Shown here: positions 26,770-37,116 of the stretch, in pieces
Numbering within the stretch: position 1 is the first letter of the stretch
Layout of the letters: the number at the start of each line of letters is the position of its first letter
Assembly (NCBI GenBank): GCA_026392935.1
Contig: JAPLBE010000016.1
Coordinates: forward strand, 1-64,000
From: Actinomycetota bacterium
Lineage (GTDB): Bacteria; Actinomycetota; Actinomycetes; Nanopelagicales; Nanopelagicaceae
Length of the DNA: 64,000 nucleotides
Direction of reading: 5' to 3'
The notes under the pieces: model-generated
The model's database searches: none
The model's input: only the letters and a program-made list of their open reading frames with translations
Told to the model about the DNA's origin: nothing
Position numbers and translations under genes: made by a program

Positions 26770-28176
26770 ATGAGTTCGCTAGCTTTATATGACACGCTTA
26801 CGCGAACAACCTCCCCATTTGTTCCGCTGAAAAAAGGCGAAGTCGGAATCTATTTGTGTGGGGCAACAGTTCAGGCACCGCCACACATTGGCCATGTGCG
26901 ATCAGGGGTTAACTTCGACATCCTGCGTCGCTGGCTAACCAAGAGCGGATACAACGTCACATTTATTCGTAACGTCACAGATATTGATGACAAGATTTTG
27001 CATAAGGCTGTGCACGAAGAGATGCCTTGGTGGGCAGTTGCTATGAAGTATGAGCGAGCATTTACCGATGCCTACGATGCTTTGAACGTTTTGCCTCCAA
27101 CGTATGAACCACGTGCAACTGGCCATGTCACGCAGATGATTGAACTCATGCAGACTTTGATTGAAAAGGGCGCTGCGTATGCACCAGGTAATGGTGATGT
27201 GTATTTAGAGGTTCGCAAACTTTCTTCTTATTTAACTCTTTCCCGACAGAAGTTAGATGATTTACAACCAGCTGCTGATGCTGATGAGACGTATAAAAAA
27301 GATCCACGAGATTTTGCGTTATGGAAAGCTGCAAAGCCTGGAGATCCTTCATGGCCAACTCCGTGGGGCCCTGGTCGTCCGGGATGGCACCTTGAGTGCT
27401 CTGCGATGGCGCATTCTTATTTGGGTGAAGCATTTGATATTCACGGCGGTGGGTTAGATTTAATTTTCCCTCACCACGAAAATGAAATCGCACAGTCTGA
27501 AGCTGCGGGTTATGCCTTTGCTAAGCGTTGGTTACACAATGCATGGGTTACAGCATCCGGTGAGAAGATGTCGAAGTCGTTAGGCAATTCGTTGCAAGTG
27601 CACGAACTGCTCAAGACTGTGCGTGGAATTGAATTACGTTGGTATTTAGGTTCTGCTCATTACCGTTCGATGCTCGAGTTCTCACACGAAGCACTTGCTG
27701 AATCTGCAACGGCATTTAAGCGCATCGAAGGTTTCCTAATTCGCTCTGTTGAAATTCTTGGTGTGCAGCCAACGCCAACAATCAGCCAGACATTTACTGA
27801 TGCAATGAATGACGATCTAGCTGTTCCAACAGCGTTGGCCTCGATTTCAGAGGCGCTGCGCACGGGAAATACTGCAATTACTGCAGGGGATAAGCCAGTT
27901 ATCGCAAGTGCGGCCAATGAAATTCGTGGCGCTCTAGAAGTACTTGGGTGCGATCCTTTTGATCCAGCATTTGCTGGTGCGGGCGCGAGCGAAGATTTGA
28001 ATTCGGCGCTCGATGGAGTCATTCAATTAGCACTTGCTCAGCGCACTGCAGCACGCGAACGTAAAGATTTTGCAGCATCTGATCAGATTCGTGATGGGCT
28101 TGCAGCACTTGGAATTACTATTGAAGATACAGCTCAAGGGCCACGTTGGTCGATTACTGGAAATGGAAGTAAATAA
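26770..28176 (+). CDS. cysS: Cysteine--tRNA ligase
   Basis: 468 residues, class I synthetase. Zinc and ATP sites are complete: LCGATVQAPPHIGHVRS (Cys and HIGH), GWHLECSAM, GGGLDLIFPHHENE and GEKMSKSLGN. The mycothiol ligase MshC is a close paralogue, but the position between ispDF and rlmB and the full C-terminal anticodon region (ARERKDFAASDQIRDGL) indicate the true CysRS. Confidence 0.94.
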   Translation: MSSLALYDTLTRTTSPFVPLKKGEVGIYLCGATVQAPPHIGHVRSGVNFDILRRWLTKSGYNVTFIRNVTDIDDKILHKAVHEEMPWWAVAMKYERAFTDAYDALNVLPPTYEPRATGHVTQMIELMQTLIEKGAAYAPGNGDVYLEVRKLSSYLTLSRQKLDDLQPAADADETYKKDPRDFALWKAAKPGDPSWPTPWGPGRPGWHLECSAMAHSYLGEAFDIHGGGLDLIFPHHENEIAQSEAAGYAFAKRWLHNAWVTASGEKMSKSLGNSLQVHELLKTVRGIELRWYLGSAHYRSMLEFSHEALAESATAFKRIEGFLIRSVEILGVQPTPTISQTFTDAMNDDLAVPTALASISEALRTGNTAITAGDKPVIASAANEIRGALEVLGCDPFDPAFAGAGASEDLNSALDGVIQLALAQRTAARERKDFAASDQIRDGLAALGITIEDTAQGPRWSITGNGSK

Positions 28177-28178
28177 CG

Positions 28179-29132
28179 ATGGCCGGTAATGCGAAACCAC
28201 GCGGTGCAGTTCGTAAAAATAAAAAAGGTCCAACAGCTGGAACTGGCGGAAACAATAAGCGCCGTCTAGAAGGTAAAGGACCAACACCTAAGGCTGAAGA
28301 CCGTCCGTATCACGCAGCTGCAAAGCGAAAGAAAGCTGCCGAGAAGTCAACGGCCAAGAAGCCTGCAACTGCAGGTCGTAAGTTTTCACGTGGTGATGCG
28401 CCTCGTGGTGAAATCGTTGCAGGTCGTAACGCAGTACTTGAAGCGCTGCGCGAATCGGTACCTGCCACAGAGTTACTTGTTGCACGCAGCATCGATGTAG
28501 ATGATCGCGTTGCAGAGTCGCTGCAAATTGCTTTGAACCACGGGCTATCGATTCGCGAGGCACATCGCGCTGAAGTTGAGGGCATTTCGCCAAATAGCCA
28601 AGGAATCATTCTTGCGATTAAGCCATTTCAGTATTCATCATTTGAAGAGATCACTCAGCGCGCAAAGAATCCGATGTTGCTTGTTGCACTAGATGGCGTG
28701 ACTGACCCTCGTAACTTAGGTGCGATTGTTCGAAGCGCTGCGGCATTTGGTGCATCTGGTGTGTTGATGACAGAACGTCGCGCAGCAGGCATGACAGCAT
28801 CTGCATGGAAATCATCTGCGGGCGCTGCTGCACGTTTGCCGATCGCGCAGGTAACAAACCTTGCTCGCACAATTGATGAGGCAAAGAAATTAGGCTGTTT
28901 TGTTGTTGGCCTTGACGGCGAATCTGATGTAAAAATCAGCGAAATCAAGGTAGCAACCGAGAATTTGATGGTCATTGTTGGCTCTGAAGGCAAAGGACTG
29001 GCACGACTTACTCGCGAAAAGTGCGACTTAGTTGTTTCAATTCCAATCAGCGCATCAACTGAATCACTTAACGCATCTGTTGCAACCTCAATCGCACTCT
29101 ACGCAGTCGATGAGGCGCGTCGTAAGGGATAA
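28179..29132 (+). CDS. rlmB: 23S rRNA 2'-O-methyltransferase, RlmB/TrmH (SpoU) family
   Basis: 317 residues. A basic, disordered N-terminal extension of about 75 residues (rich in Lys/Gly/Ala) precedes an RNA-binding domain (GRNAVLEALRES) and the SPOUT domain with LDGVTDPRNLGAIVRSAAAFG, VGSEGKGLARLTR and IPISASTESLNASVATSIA, the knotted SAM site. It probably methylates G2251 of 23S rRNA. Starts two bases after cysS. Confidence 0.92.
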   Translation: MAGNAKPRGAVRKNKKGPTAGTGGNNKRRLEGKGPTPKAEDRPYHAAAKRKKAAEKSTAKKPATAGRKFSRGDAPRGEIVAGRNAVLEALRESVPATELLVARSIDVDDRVAESLQIALNHGLSIREAHRAEVEGISPNSQGIILAIKPFQYSSFEEITQRAKNPMLLVALDGVTDPRNLGAIVRSAAAFGASGVLMTERRAAGMTASAWKSSAGAAARLPIAQVTNLARTIDEAKKLGCFVVGLDGESDVKISEIKVATENLMVIVGSEGKGLARLTREKCDLVVSIPISASTESLNASVATSIALYAVDEARRKG

Positions 29133-29134
29133 CA

Positions 29135-29911
29135 ATGGCATACCAACGTTTTATCGTCTGCGGCGATTCGTACTCTGAAGGAATGACCGACGAAGTCATT
29201 GATGGGAAATATCGTGGCTGGGCAGATCGCGTTGCAGATGGAATGTCTAAAGCACATTCTAATTTCACGTATGTAAATTTGGCTGTTCGTGGAAAGTTAA
29301 TTGGCCAAGTAGTAAATGATCAAGTTCCGGTAGCTCTTAGTTTTATAACAGGTCCCGAGTCTTTGGTCTCTTTTCACGCTGGCGCAAACGATGCACTGCG
29401 TCCGGGATATCAAGCACACGTTGCAATTAGTTTGTATCAAGGCGCGGTACGAAAGATTGCACAGACAGGCGCGCAGGTCATGCTCTTTACTGTTCTAGAG
29501 CGAACGGGAAATAAAGGTAAGGGCGCTGAAATTTGGGAGAAACGTTTCTCTGAATTCAATAAAGGCGTGCGTGCTGTTGGCGCCGAAGTTGGTGCAATAG
29601 TTGTTGATGCCAATGAAGAACAATTCTTGAGCGACCGCCGTTTCTTAGCGTTCGATCGCCTGCACTTAAATTCAATTGGCCACGAACGTTGCGCGCAGGC
29701 TGTACTTGAAAAGATTGGATTACCTTTTGATTCAGCATGGCGCACGCCGTTGCCTCATGCCAAAAAAACTCCGTGGATAATTGAGAAAGCAATTACAGTT
29801 GTGTGGTTTGTGACATTTGCTCTGCCATGGATATTTCGAAGGCTTCGAGGAAAATCATCAGGCGATGGTCGCAGCGCTAAATATCCAATTCCCACCGCCT
29901 GGCCCATCTAG
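29135..29911 (+). CDS. SGNH/GDSL-type esterase with C-terminal membrane segment
   Basis: 258 residues. The catalytic set is present: GDSYSEG (Ser about residue 9), the oxyanion Asn in HAGANDAL, and FDRLHLNSIGH with the Asp/His pair. A hydrophobic C-terminal stretch (ITVVWFVTFALPWIF) followed by a basic tail suggests membrane attachment from the cytoplasmic side. Acts as an ester hydrolase on an unknown, perhaps lipid, substrate. Last gene of the carD cluster. Confidence 0.83.
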   Translation: MAYQRFIVCGDSYSEGMTDEVIDGKYRGWADRVADGMSKAHSNFTYVNLAVRGKLIGQVVNDQVPVALSFITGPESLVSFHAGANDALRPGYQAHVAISLYQGAVRKIAQTGAQVMLFTVLERTGNKGKGAEIWEKRFSEFNKGVRAVGAEVGAIVVDANEEQFLSDRRFLAFDRLHLNSIGHERCAQAVLEKIGLPFDSAWRTPLPHAKKTPWIIEKAITVVWFVTFALPWIFRRLRGKSSGDGRSAKYPIPTAWPI

Positions 29912-29922
29912 CCCACACGATT

Positions 29923-29950
29923 TTTACAATTGGGCTTTAAATGTCATAAT
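29923..29950 (+). promoter_or_regulatory. Promoter of the tRNA-Thr gene
   Basis: TTTACA (29923-29928), 16 bases, CATAAT (29945-29950), then 14 bases to the tRNA 5' end. Good -35 and -10 matches at the right place. Confidence 0.6.
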
Positions 29951-29964
29951 TACGCCCGCAGTAC

Positions 29965-30039
29965 GCCTCCCTAGCTCAGTGGTAGAGCAGCTCACTTGTA
30001 ATGAGCAGGTCATCCGTTCAATCCGGATGGGGGGCTCCA
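29965..30039 (+). tRNA. tRNA-Thr (anticodon TGT)
   Basis: A full cloverleaf can be drawn: 7-bp acceptor stem (29965-29971 with 30029-30035, one G-T pair), D-arm, anticodon stem GCTCA/TGAGC around CTTGTAA, and T-arm ATCCG/CGGAT with loop TTCAATC. The anticodon TGT reads Thr. CCA is encoded (30037-30039). Confidence 0.95.
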
Positions 30040-30075
30040 GTATTACTCCGTCGCAACACCGAGGAAGGAGTTCAT

Positions 30076-30594
30076 ATGACGCCAAATAATTTCCCTCACG
30101 AAGCATTCGATGATCTCCTGGCTGCAAATGCCGAGTACCAAAAAACTTTTAAATACTCAGAACTCACGGGATCTGCGGCTAAAGGTTTAGCAATTGTCAC
30201 TTGTATGGATTCGCGAATCAATCCACTTTCTGTTGTTGGTATGCGCTCTGGCGATGTCAAAATTCTACGTAATGCTGGTGCGCGAGTAACTGAAGATGTT
30301 TTACGTACTTTAGTTCTTGCAACATATTTGTTAAATGTAAACCGCATTTTGGTGATGCCACACACCGATTGCAAAATGGCAGAAAATGATGAAGCTGATT
30401 TCCATAAATTAATCGATGAGCAATACGGAGTAAATACTTCTAGTTTGGAATTTCGCACTACACGGGATCAGTTAGGTGCACTTGCATCAGATATAAATCG
30501 AATTCGTTCTTACCCTTTGCTACGCGATGGCGTTGTTGTTGCTGGAGCAATTTACGATGTTAAAACTGGAAAAATCACTCCGCACGAAGGCTAG
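30076..30594 (+). CDS. Beta-class carbonic anhydrase
   Basis: The ATG at 30076 is preceded by GAAGGAG at SD distance; a longer reading would run into the tRNA. The 172-residue product has the zinc motifs CMDSRINP and HTDCKM (Cys, Asp, His, Cys) and RNAGARVT. This is the short type-III-like beta enzyme known in mycobacteria (Rv1284 type). It interconverts CO2 and bicarbonate. Confidence 0.9.
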   Translation: MTPNNFPHEAFDDLLAANAEYQKTFKYSELTGSAAKGLAIVTCMDSRINPLSVVGMRSGDVKILRNAGARVTEDVLRTLVLATYLLNVNRILVMPHTDCKMAENDEADFHKLIDEQYGVNTSSLEFRTTRDQLGALASDINRIRSYPLLRDGVVVAGAIYDVKTGKITPHEG

Positions 30595-31367
30595 TTTATG
30601 TTTTTGCGCCTCATAGGCATACGCGTTACTGGATAGCTCAAATCTTCTAAGAACTCTCGAATATGAAGTTGCGCAAGTGCGGGCTTCTCTTTAATGAATC
30701 CGTGCGAAGTTCCGGGAAGAACTGCCAGTTGCCCCAGTGGAATATTCTCAAAGAGTTCGATTGTGTGTGTATGAGCAATGACATCATCATCGCCAGCCAT
30801 CACAAGTACTGGGCATTGAATTGTTGTTAAATCAGAGATTGCAAGATCGGGCTCTGTACGCCAAATAGTGATCATTCTTTCGATTTTCTGCGCCAAGGTT
30901 TCAGGTGCATCAGGTGAAGTTCTGTTGTACTCCTCTTGATCTTCGGCAGAGATGACACCATCAAAATCAGGCAGAGGCAGAGTTCCGCTGTGATGGAAAT
31001 TTGCACCCAGAGTTACAACAGAGCGCACAAGTTCGGGGCGCTTGATTGCAAGAAGAAGAGCGATGATTCCACCGTCGCTATAGCCAATCAGATGCGCAGG
31101 CTCTTTAACAACGGTTTCAAGGTAAGCAATTGCTTCTTTCACTTGATAATCAAAGTGCAAACTTCCAACTCGGTCGCCAGTGAATCCGTGGGCGGTGCGA
31201 TCGTATGCAAAGGGATGAAATTCATCTTCGATAGCAGGCAAAACTTCTGCATCCCAGTGTGATGTTTGGCTGAGTCCGCCATGAAAGATAACAACTGCTT
31301 CCCCGTTGTTATCCCACTCGTAGCAATAAACCTGATGACCGGCTACTTCTATGTATTTCTCGTTCAT
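30591..31367 (-). CDS. Alpha/beta-hydrolase
   Basis: 258 residues with the hydrolase fold: oxyanion FHGGLSQTSHW, nucleophile elbow GYSDGGI (Ser about residue 97), acid in VMAGDDDVIA and catalytic His in PGTSHGF. Substrate unknown. It lies 11 bases downstream of the NDH-2 gene on the same strand and overlaps the carbonic anhydrase end by 4 bases. Confidence 0.85.
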   Translation of the reverse strand: MNEKYIEVAGHQVYCYEWDNNGEAVVIFHGGLSQTSHWDAEVLPAIEDEFHPFAYDRTAHGFTGDRVGSLHFDYQVKEAIAYLETVVKEPAHLIGYSDGGIIALLLAIKRPELVRSVVTLGANFHHSGTLPLPDFDGVISAEDQEEYNRTSPDAPETLAQKIERMITIWRTEPDLAISDLTTIQCPVLVMAGDDDVIAHTHTIELFENIPLGQLAVLPGTSHGFIKEKPALAQLHIREFLEDLSYPVTRMPMRRKNIN

Positions 31368-31378
31368 AGAAAAACAGC

Positions 31379-32611
31379 TTAGAGCGAATCCATGATGTGG
31401 CGATTGCCGCGATCGAAGGTGAGGTAGTTCCAGGTCCAGTCAGCAATCGTGCCAATCTTGTTGCGACCACCTAACAAATAGAAGAGATGTAGGAATAACC
31501 AGGCAAACCATGCAAGTGGACCAGCTAATTTAAATCCACGGAATTCCACAACAGCTTTGTGGCGACCAATTGTTGCCATTGAGCCTTTATCTAAGTATTT
31601 AAATGGCTTGAGCGGTTGCCCGGCATGACGGCGCAAAATTTGTTTTGCAACCCATCGACCTTGCTGCATTGCAACTGGTGCAACCATTGGTAAGAATTTT
31701 CCATCCACGCCTTTTGTGCCATTGATATCGCCGATTGCCCAGATATTTGGATAGTGACTTACTTCTAAATTTTCATCTGTATCAATGCGTGTTCCAGAGA
31801 TTGGAAGATTGAGTAACCCTGCAGTTGGTTCACCTTTTACTCCGGCCGCCCAAATTGTTACTTCTGCAGGAATTGGTTCACCTTCTTTTAGAATGATTTT
31901 TCGAGATTGGATTTCGCGAACAGCAGTATTGGTGCGGACAATAACTCCAAGTTTATTAAGATCAGATTTTGCACGTTCTGATAACTTCTCGCTAAACATC
32001 GGCAAAATTCTTGGGCCGGCTTCAATTAAGTAGATATCAATATGTTCTGCTGCGTGAGCCAGATCATTTTTAAGTGGTCCGCGCTTGAGCTCTGCAAGTG
32101 CACCGGCCATCTCGACACCTGTTGGTCCGCCACCGACGACTGCAATAGAGAGTCGAGTGTCATCATCAAAGCGTGCCAGGTCTTCAAAGCGGCGCATCAC
32201 TTCTGCGCGAATTGTGATTGCTTCGTTCACGCTCTTCATTCCAAGACCGTGTTCGATAACTCCGGGAACTCCAAAGTCTGCAGTGGCAGAACCGAGAGCC
32301 ACGATGAGGTGATCAAATTCAAGATTTTCGGAGGAATCAAGTTTTACGGATTTGTTTTTGTGATCAACAGATATTGGTGAACCCATTCGGAATTTAACGC
32401 CTGAATTTCTCAAGGCACCACGTACTGGATGCACAACATGGTCGGCTGCAAGGCCGGCAGTTGATACCTGATAGAGAAGTGGTAAAAATGTTTGGAAATT
32501 GTGGCGGTCAACGACTGTGACATCGGCCTTTCCAGCCAGTGCTTTGGCAGCACCTAGCCCGCCAAACCCGGCTCCGAGAATGACAACGCGAGGTCGAGTA
32601 GAAGTTGGCAT
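31379..32611 (-). CDS. ndh: Type II NADH dehydrogenase (NDH-2)
   Basis: 410 residues with two dinucleotide folds: FAD (VILGAGFGGLGAAKAL, residues 8-23) and NADH (VVGGGPTGVEMAGALAEL, about 160). The quinone-site region WAAGVKG and NIWAIGDI follow, and a C-terminal hydrophobic amphipathic segment (AWFAWLFLHLFYLLGG) attaches it to the membrane. It feeds NADH electrons to quinone without pumping protons. Confidence 0.92.
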   Translation of the reverse strand: MPTSTRPRVVILGAGFGGLGAAKALAGKADVTVVDRHNFQTFLPLLYQVSTAGLAADHVVHPVRGALRNSGVKFRMGSPISVDHKNKSVKLDSSENLEFDHLIVALGSATADFGVPGVIEHGLGMKSVNEAITIRAEVMRRFEDLARFDDDTRLSIAVVGGGPTGVEMAGALAELKRGPLKNDLAHAAEHIDIYLIEAGPRILPMFSEKLSERAKSDLNKLGVIVRTNTAVREIQSRKIILKEGEPIPAEVTIWAAGVKGEPTAGLLNLPISGTRIDTDENLEVSHYPNIWAIGDINGTKGVDGKFLPMVAPVAMQQGRWVAKQILRRHAGQPLKPFKYLDKGSMATIGRHKAVVEFRGFKLAGPLAWFAWLFLHLFYLLGGRNKIGTIADWTWNYLTFDRGNRHIMDSL

Positions 32612-32617
32612 GGGGTA

Positions 32618-32627
32618 AGTCTAGGCT
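32618..32627. promoter_or_regulatory. Overlapping divergent -10 boxes between ndh and the DUF2867 gene
   Basis: The 23-base gap has TAGACT on the minus strand (32618-32623, 6 bases before the ndh ATG) and TAGGCT on the plus strand (32622-32627, 7 bases before the ATG at 32635). The two boxes share two base pairs, so both genes would be leaderless and mutually exclusive at initiation. Confidence 0.5.
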
Positions 32628-32634
32628 CCGCAGT

Positions 32635-34119
32635 ATGAATATGCAGAATCAAGGACGTATATATCTGGTTACGGGCGCTTCTGGTTACGTTGGTGGGCGC
32701 TTAGTGCGAGATCTCTTGAGTGACTCTAAAAAGGTGCGCGTATTTGTCCGCGATGCAAAGAAAATTCAGGGACAAGGGTGGGCAAAAAACGTTGAAATTG
32801 TTGAAGGTAATGCAACAAAACAAGAAGATCTTGACCGCGCACTTGTAGGAGTTCATACGGCTTACTACTTGCTGCATTCAATTAACGTCGCGACAGATTT
32901 TGAAGATATCGAATCTGCGATGGCGCGCAACTTCGCGCTCGCTTCTGAAAAGGCTAACGTTCAGCAGATCATTTATTTGGGCGGTATTGCAAACGATGAA
33001 AACCGCAGCAGGCACTTAACTTCGCGCATGAATACTGGCACTCAATTAGCCTCAACATCGGTGCCCGTTTTAGAACTTCGGGCCGGAATTATTATTGGGT
33101 CAGGTTCTGCCTCCTTTGAAATGTTGCGTCACTTAACGCATCGACTGCCAATCATGACTACTCCGAAGTGGGTTTCAAATCGCACACAACCTATTGCAAT
33201 TCGCGATGTGCTCTATTACTTACGCAGCGCAGCTAATTTGCCGAAGAGTGAAAATCGCATCTGCGACATTGGCGGTCCAGAAGTTGTCACATACGCCAAA
33301 ATGATGCAGACGTTTTCGAAGTTATCAGGATTGCGCAAGCGAATCATTATTCAAGTTCCTGTACTAACTCCAAAACTTTCTAGTCTCTGGATTGGTTTTG
33401 TGACTCCAGTACCAACGTCACTTGCGAGACCGCTAGTTGAATCACTCATTAGTGAAGTTGTGGCTGATCCACAAAAGAGCATTTCAGAGATCATTCCACT
33501 TCCTCCAGAGGGGCTACTGACTGTTTCACAAGCGATTCAATTAGCACTGACACGAACAGAAGAGAATTCTGTTGATACACGTTGGTCTGATGCCGCCTAC
33601 CCAACAGCTCCGTGGCAGAAAGCACAGAGCGATCCGGACTGGGCTGGAGAGTTAACTCTGAAAGATCATCGTGAAATTACAACTGATGTACCGATAGAAA
33701 AAATCTGGCAACAGATCGAGGGCATTGGTGGAGAACATGGTTGGTTTGGTTCAGGTTGGCTCTGGTACTTGCGCGGATTAATGGATCGTATGGTTGGTGG
33801 TGTTGGACTTCGTCGTGGGCGCCGCGATCCACAATATTTACGTGTGGGCGACAGCTGCGATTTTTGGCGAGTTGAAAATATTGTTAAACAAGAACATCTT
33901 CGTTTATATGCAGAGATGATCTTGCCTGGAAAAGCATGGCTTGAATTTAATCTCGTTGTGAAAGATGGAAAGACCGTTGTTTCTCAGGATGCACTCTTTG
34001 AACCACGTGGTCTCGGTGGACAGATTTATTGGTACATAGTTTCGCCATTTCACTTCTTCATATTTCCAACAATGCTTCGCAACATAATCAAATCTGCGAA
34101 AAAATCTCACACAAATTAA
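32635..34119 (+). CDS. NAD(P)-binding protein with C-terminal DUF2867 domain
   Basis: I start it at ATG 32635 because a TAGGCT box lies 7 bases upstream and the longer reading overlaps ndh. The 494-residue product has an atypical SDR domain (YLVTGASGYVGGRLVRDLL; residues about 1-290) and a DUF2867 domain from about 340 (DVPIEKIWQQIEGIGGEHGW, FEPRGLGGQIYWYIVSPFH). Mycobacteria have similar two-domain proteins. The role is unknown; partnership with ndh in redox metabolism is only suggested by the shared promoter. Confidence 0.83.
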   Translation: MNMQNQGRIYLVTGASGYVGGRLVRDLLSDSKKVRVFVRDAKKIQGQGWAKNVEIVEGNATKQEDLDRALVGVHTAYYLLHSINVATDFEDIESAMARNFALASEKANVQQIIYLGGIANDENRSRHLTSRMNTGTQLASTSVPVLELRAGIIIGSGSASFEMLRHLTHRLPIMTTPKWVSNRTQPIAIRDVLYYLRSAANLPKSENRICDIGGPEVVTYAKMMQTFSKLSGLRKRIIIQVPVLTPKLSSLWIGFVTPVPTSLARPLVESLISEVVADPQKSISEIIPLPPEGLLTVSQAIQLALTRTEENSVDTRWSDAAYPTAPWQKAQSDPDWAGELTLKDHREITTDVPIEKIWQQIEGIGGEHGWFGSGWLWYLRGLMDRMVGGVGLRRGRRDPQYLRVGDSCDFWRVENIVKQEHLRLYAEMILPGKAWLEFNLVVKDGKTVVSQDALFEPRGLGGQIYWYIVSPFHFFIFPTMLRNIIKSAKKSHTN

Positions 34120-34160
34120 TTCAGTGGCCTTAAATCCCACACTTTCACCCTACTCGCGCG

Positions 34161-34166
34161 TAAGAT
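34161..34166 (+). promoter_or_regulatory. Candidate -10 box of the DUF3263 gene
   Basis: TAAGAT lies 7 bases before the ATG at 34174. Confidence 0.4.
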
Positions 34167-34173
34167 TTGGCAT

Positions 34174-34440
34174 ATGTCTGCGCTAGAAAACCCAGAGATT
34201 TCCGGTTCAACATTGACCGACCTCGAATCGCGCATCTTGGAATTCGAACGTAACTGGTGGCGCTTTGCAGGGGCTAAGGAAAGTGCAATTAAAGAGTTAT
34301 TCGATCTTTCGGCCCCTCGTTACTACCAACTGCTCAATGACCTTATTGACCGCGATGATGCCCTCGAGGCCGCCCCAATGCTGGTTAAGCGCCTTCGCCG
34401 CCTGCGCGAAGCTCGCATGCAAGCCCGTTCAGCCCGCTAA
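34174..34440 (+). CDS. DUF3263 family protein
   Basis: 88 residues, typical family length. Conserved features are ILEFERNWWRFAGAKESAIK, FDLSAPRYYQLLNDLID and a basic C-terminus with KRLRRLREAR. The central helix pair looks like a small winged-helix or HTH DNA-binding domain. Restricted to actinobacteria as far as I know; function unknown. Confidence 0.85.
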   Translation: MSALENPEISGSTLTDLESRILEFERNWWRFAGAKESAIKELFDLSAPRYYQLLNDLIDRDDALEAAPMLVKRLRRLREARMQARSAR

Positions 34441-34474
34441 AAACCCCAGTTCCACCCCCAGCAGCCCTCTCGTT

Positions 34475-34503
34475 TTGCGAGCGGGAATAAGACCGTCTAG
34501 ATT
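34475..34503 (+). promoter_or_regulatory. groEL promoter
   Basis: TTGCGA (34475-34480), 17-base spacer, TAGATT (34498-34503). The CIRCE operator begins 5 bases later and so covers the transcription start. Confidence 0.6.
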
Positions 34504-34508
34504 TGGCG

Positions 34509-34535
34509 TTAGCACTCGAGGGTCGAGAGTGATAA
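34509..34535 (+). promoter_or_regulatory. CIRCE operator (HrcA binding site)
   Basis: TTAGCACTC, nine bases, GAGTGATAA. One base departs from the consensus GAGTGCTAA half. Its position on the groEL start point indicates HrcA heat-shock repression. Confidence 0.88.
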
Positions 34536-34569
34536 TTCATAAATCGGCCCAGGTTCGATCTATCACTAG

Positions 34570-36204
<1,635 letters not shown>

Positions 36205-36224
36205 AGTCCCGCGTAAATAGTTAC

Positions 36225-36262
36225 GAAGGCCCTCGAGATTAACGTCTCGGGGGCCTTCTGCT
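36225..36262 (+). terminator. Rho-independent terminator of groEL
   Basis: Stem of about 13 bp (36225-36237 with 36246-36258, one G-T pair), loop ATTAACGT, followed by TGCTTT. Confidence 0.85.
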
Positions 36263-36263
36263 T

Positions 36264-36269
36264 TACGAT
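36264..36269 (+). promoter_or_regulatory. Candidate -10 box of the DUF3027 gene
   Basis: TACGAT lies 6 bases before the ATG at 36276, immediately beyond the groEL terminator, again the leaderless spacing. Confidence 0.4.
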
Positions 36270-36275
36270 TAGAAC

Positions 36276-36938
36276 ATGAAGATATTCGACGCAGAATCCG
36301 TTGCACGCGATGCCGCATTGGCAGATGCTGAATTCGCAACACAGGTCGGCGACTTTGTCTCAGTTGATTACGATGATGATAATCGCGTAGCTACATATTT
36401 ATTTGCAGCTGACATCGCGGGATACCGCGGATGGCGCTGGTGCATCACTGTTGCAAAAGTCGATGCAGATGCAACGCCAACTGTCTGCGACGTAGTTATC
36501 TTGCCTGGCCCAGAATCACTTCTGGCACCAGATCACATTCAGTATATGGATCGCATTCAACCTGAAGACATCACACCAGGTGTAATCGTTCCAAGTATTT
36601 TGGAAGATACTCGCCTTGTTCCAGGCGTTAATGCACTCGCTCAAGATGAAGATCTTGATGCAACTGAAGTTTTCGATTTAGGTTTAATGCGCCCACGTGT
36701 TCTTTCAATCGAAGGTCGCGATCAAGCAAGTAAGCGTTGGTATCTCGGTGATCGCGGTCCCAACACTCCACTTGCACAAGGTGCACCAAAGCCATGCGCG
36801 TCATGCGGATTCTTTATTCCTATCGCTGGCTCACTTCGATCAGCTTTTGGTGTCTGCGCAAATGCAATTGCACCAGATGATGCTCGCGTTGTTTCAGTCG
36901 ACCATGGCTGCGGCGCACACAGCGAAGCGACCTTGTGA
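36276..36938 (+). CDS. DUF3027 family protein
   Basis: 220 residues. The family segments are GYRGWRWCITVAKVD, PGPESLLAPDHIQYMDRIQPED and a cysteine motif CASCGFFIPIAGSLRSAFGVC, then VDHGCGAHSE; the four cysteines could bind zinc. Actinobacteria-specific, near cspA-type and serC genes as in mycobacteria. The last 18 bases of the gene are the first part of a 36-bp tandem repeat, so its final residues (SEATL) belong to that repeat. Confidence 0.85.
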   Translation: MKIFDAESVARDAALADAEFATQVGDFVSVDYDDDNRVATYLFAADIAGYRGWRWCITVAKVDADATPTVCDVVILPGPESLLAPDHIQYMDRIQPEDITPGVIVPSILEDTRLVPGVNALAQDEDLDATEVFDLGLMRPRVLSIEGRDQASKRWYLGDRGPNTPLAQGAPKPCASCGFFIPIAGSLRSAFGVCANAIAPDDARVVSVDHGCGAHSEATL

Positions 36939-37013
36939 AGCCGAGCAAGAAGAACTAGCGAAGCGACCTTGTGAAGCCGAGCAAGAAGAACTAGCGAAGC
37001 GACCCTGTAAGCG
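36921..37013 (+). repeat. 36-bp tandem repeat, about 2.6 copies, covering the 3' end of the DUF3027 gene
   Basis: Copies start at 36921, 36957 and 36993; the first two are identical over 36 bases and the third is partial (about 21 bases, one or two changes). Each complete copy holds the same TGA that ends the DUF3027 gene. The repeat is in intergenic sequence after that stop. Confidence 0.93.
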
Positions 37014-37116
37014 TAAAACTAGGTCGCAAGGCCACCACTTTCTAGGATAAATTAGCCCCCTGTCCGAATCCCCCGGCTACTAAACGAGTACCGTAAGAAT
37101 TTAAGGAGTACGTGCA

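Noticed and set aside
26770-28176. Mycothiol ligase MshC instead of CysRS
   Set aside because: Position between ispDF and rlmB and a full C-terminal region fit CysRS; MshC lacks the latter.
29817-30089. 90-codon frame spanning the tRNA-Thr gene
   Set aside because: It overlaps the esterase and the tRNA, and its product has no family features.
36921-37013. CRISPR-like array
   Set aside because: Direct tandem repeats with no spacers; only 2.6 copies.
36697-37050. 117-codon open frame through the 36-bp repeat giving repeated KRPCEAEQEELA units
   Set aside because: It is a shadow of the DUF3027 gene and the tandem repeat; the repeat period is a multiple of three, so an open repetitive frame arises automatically.
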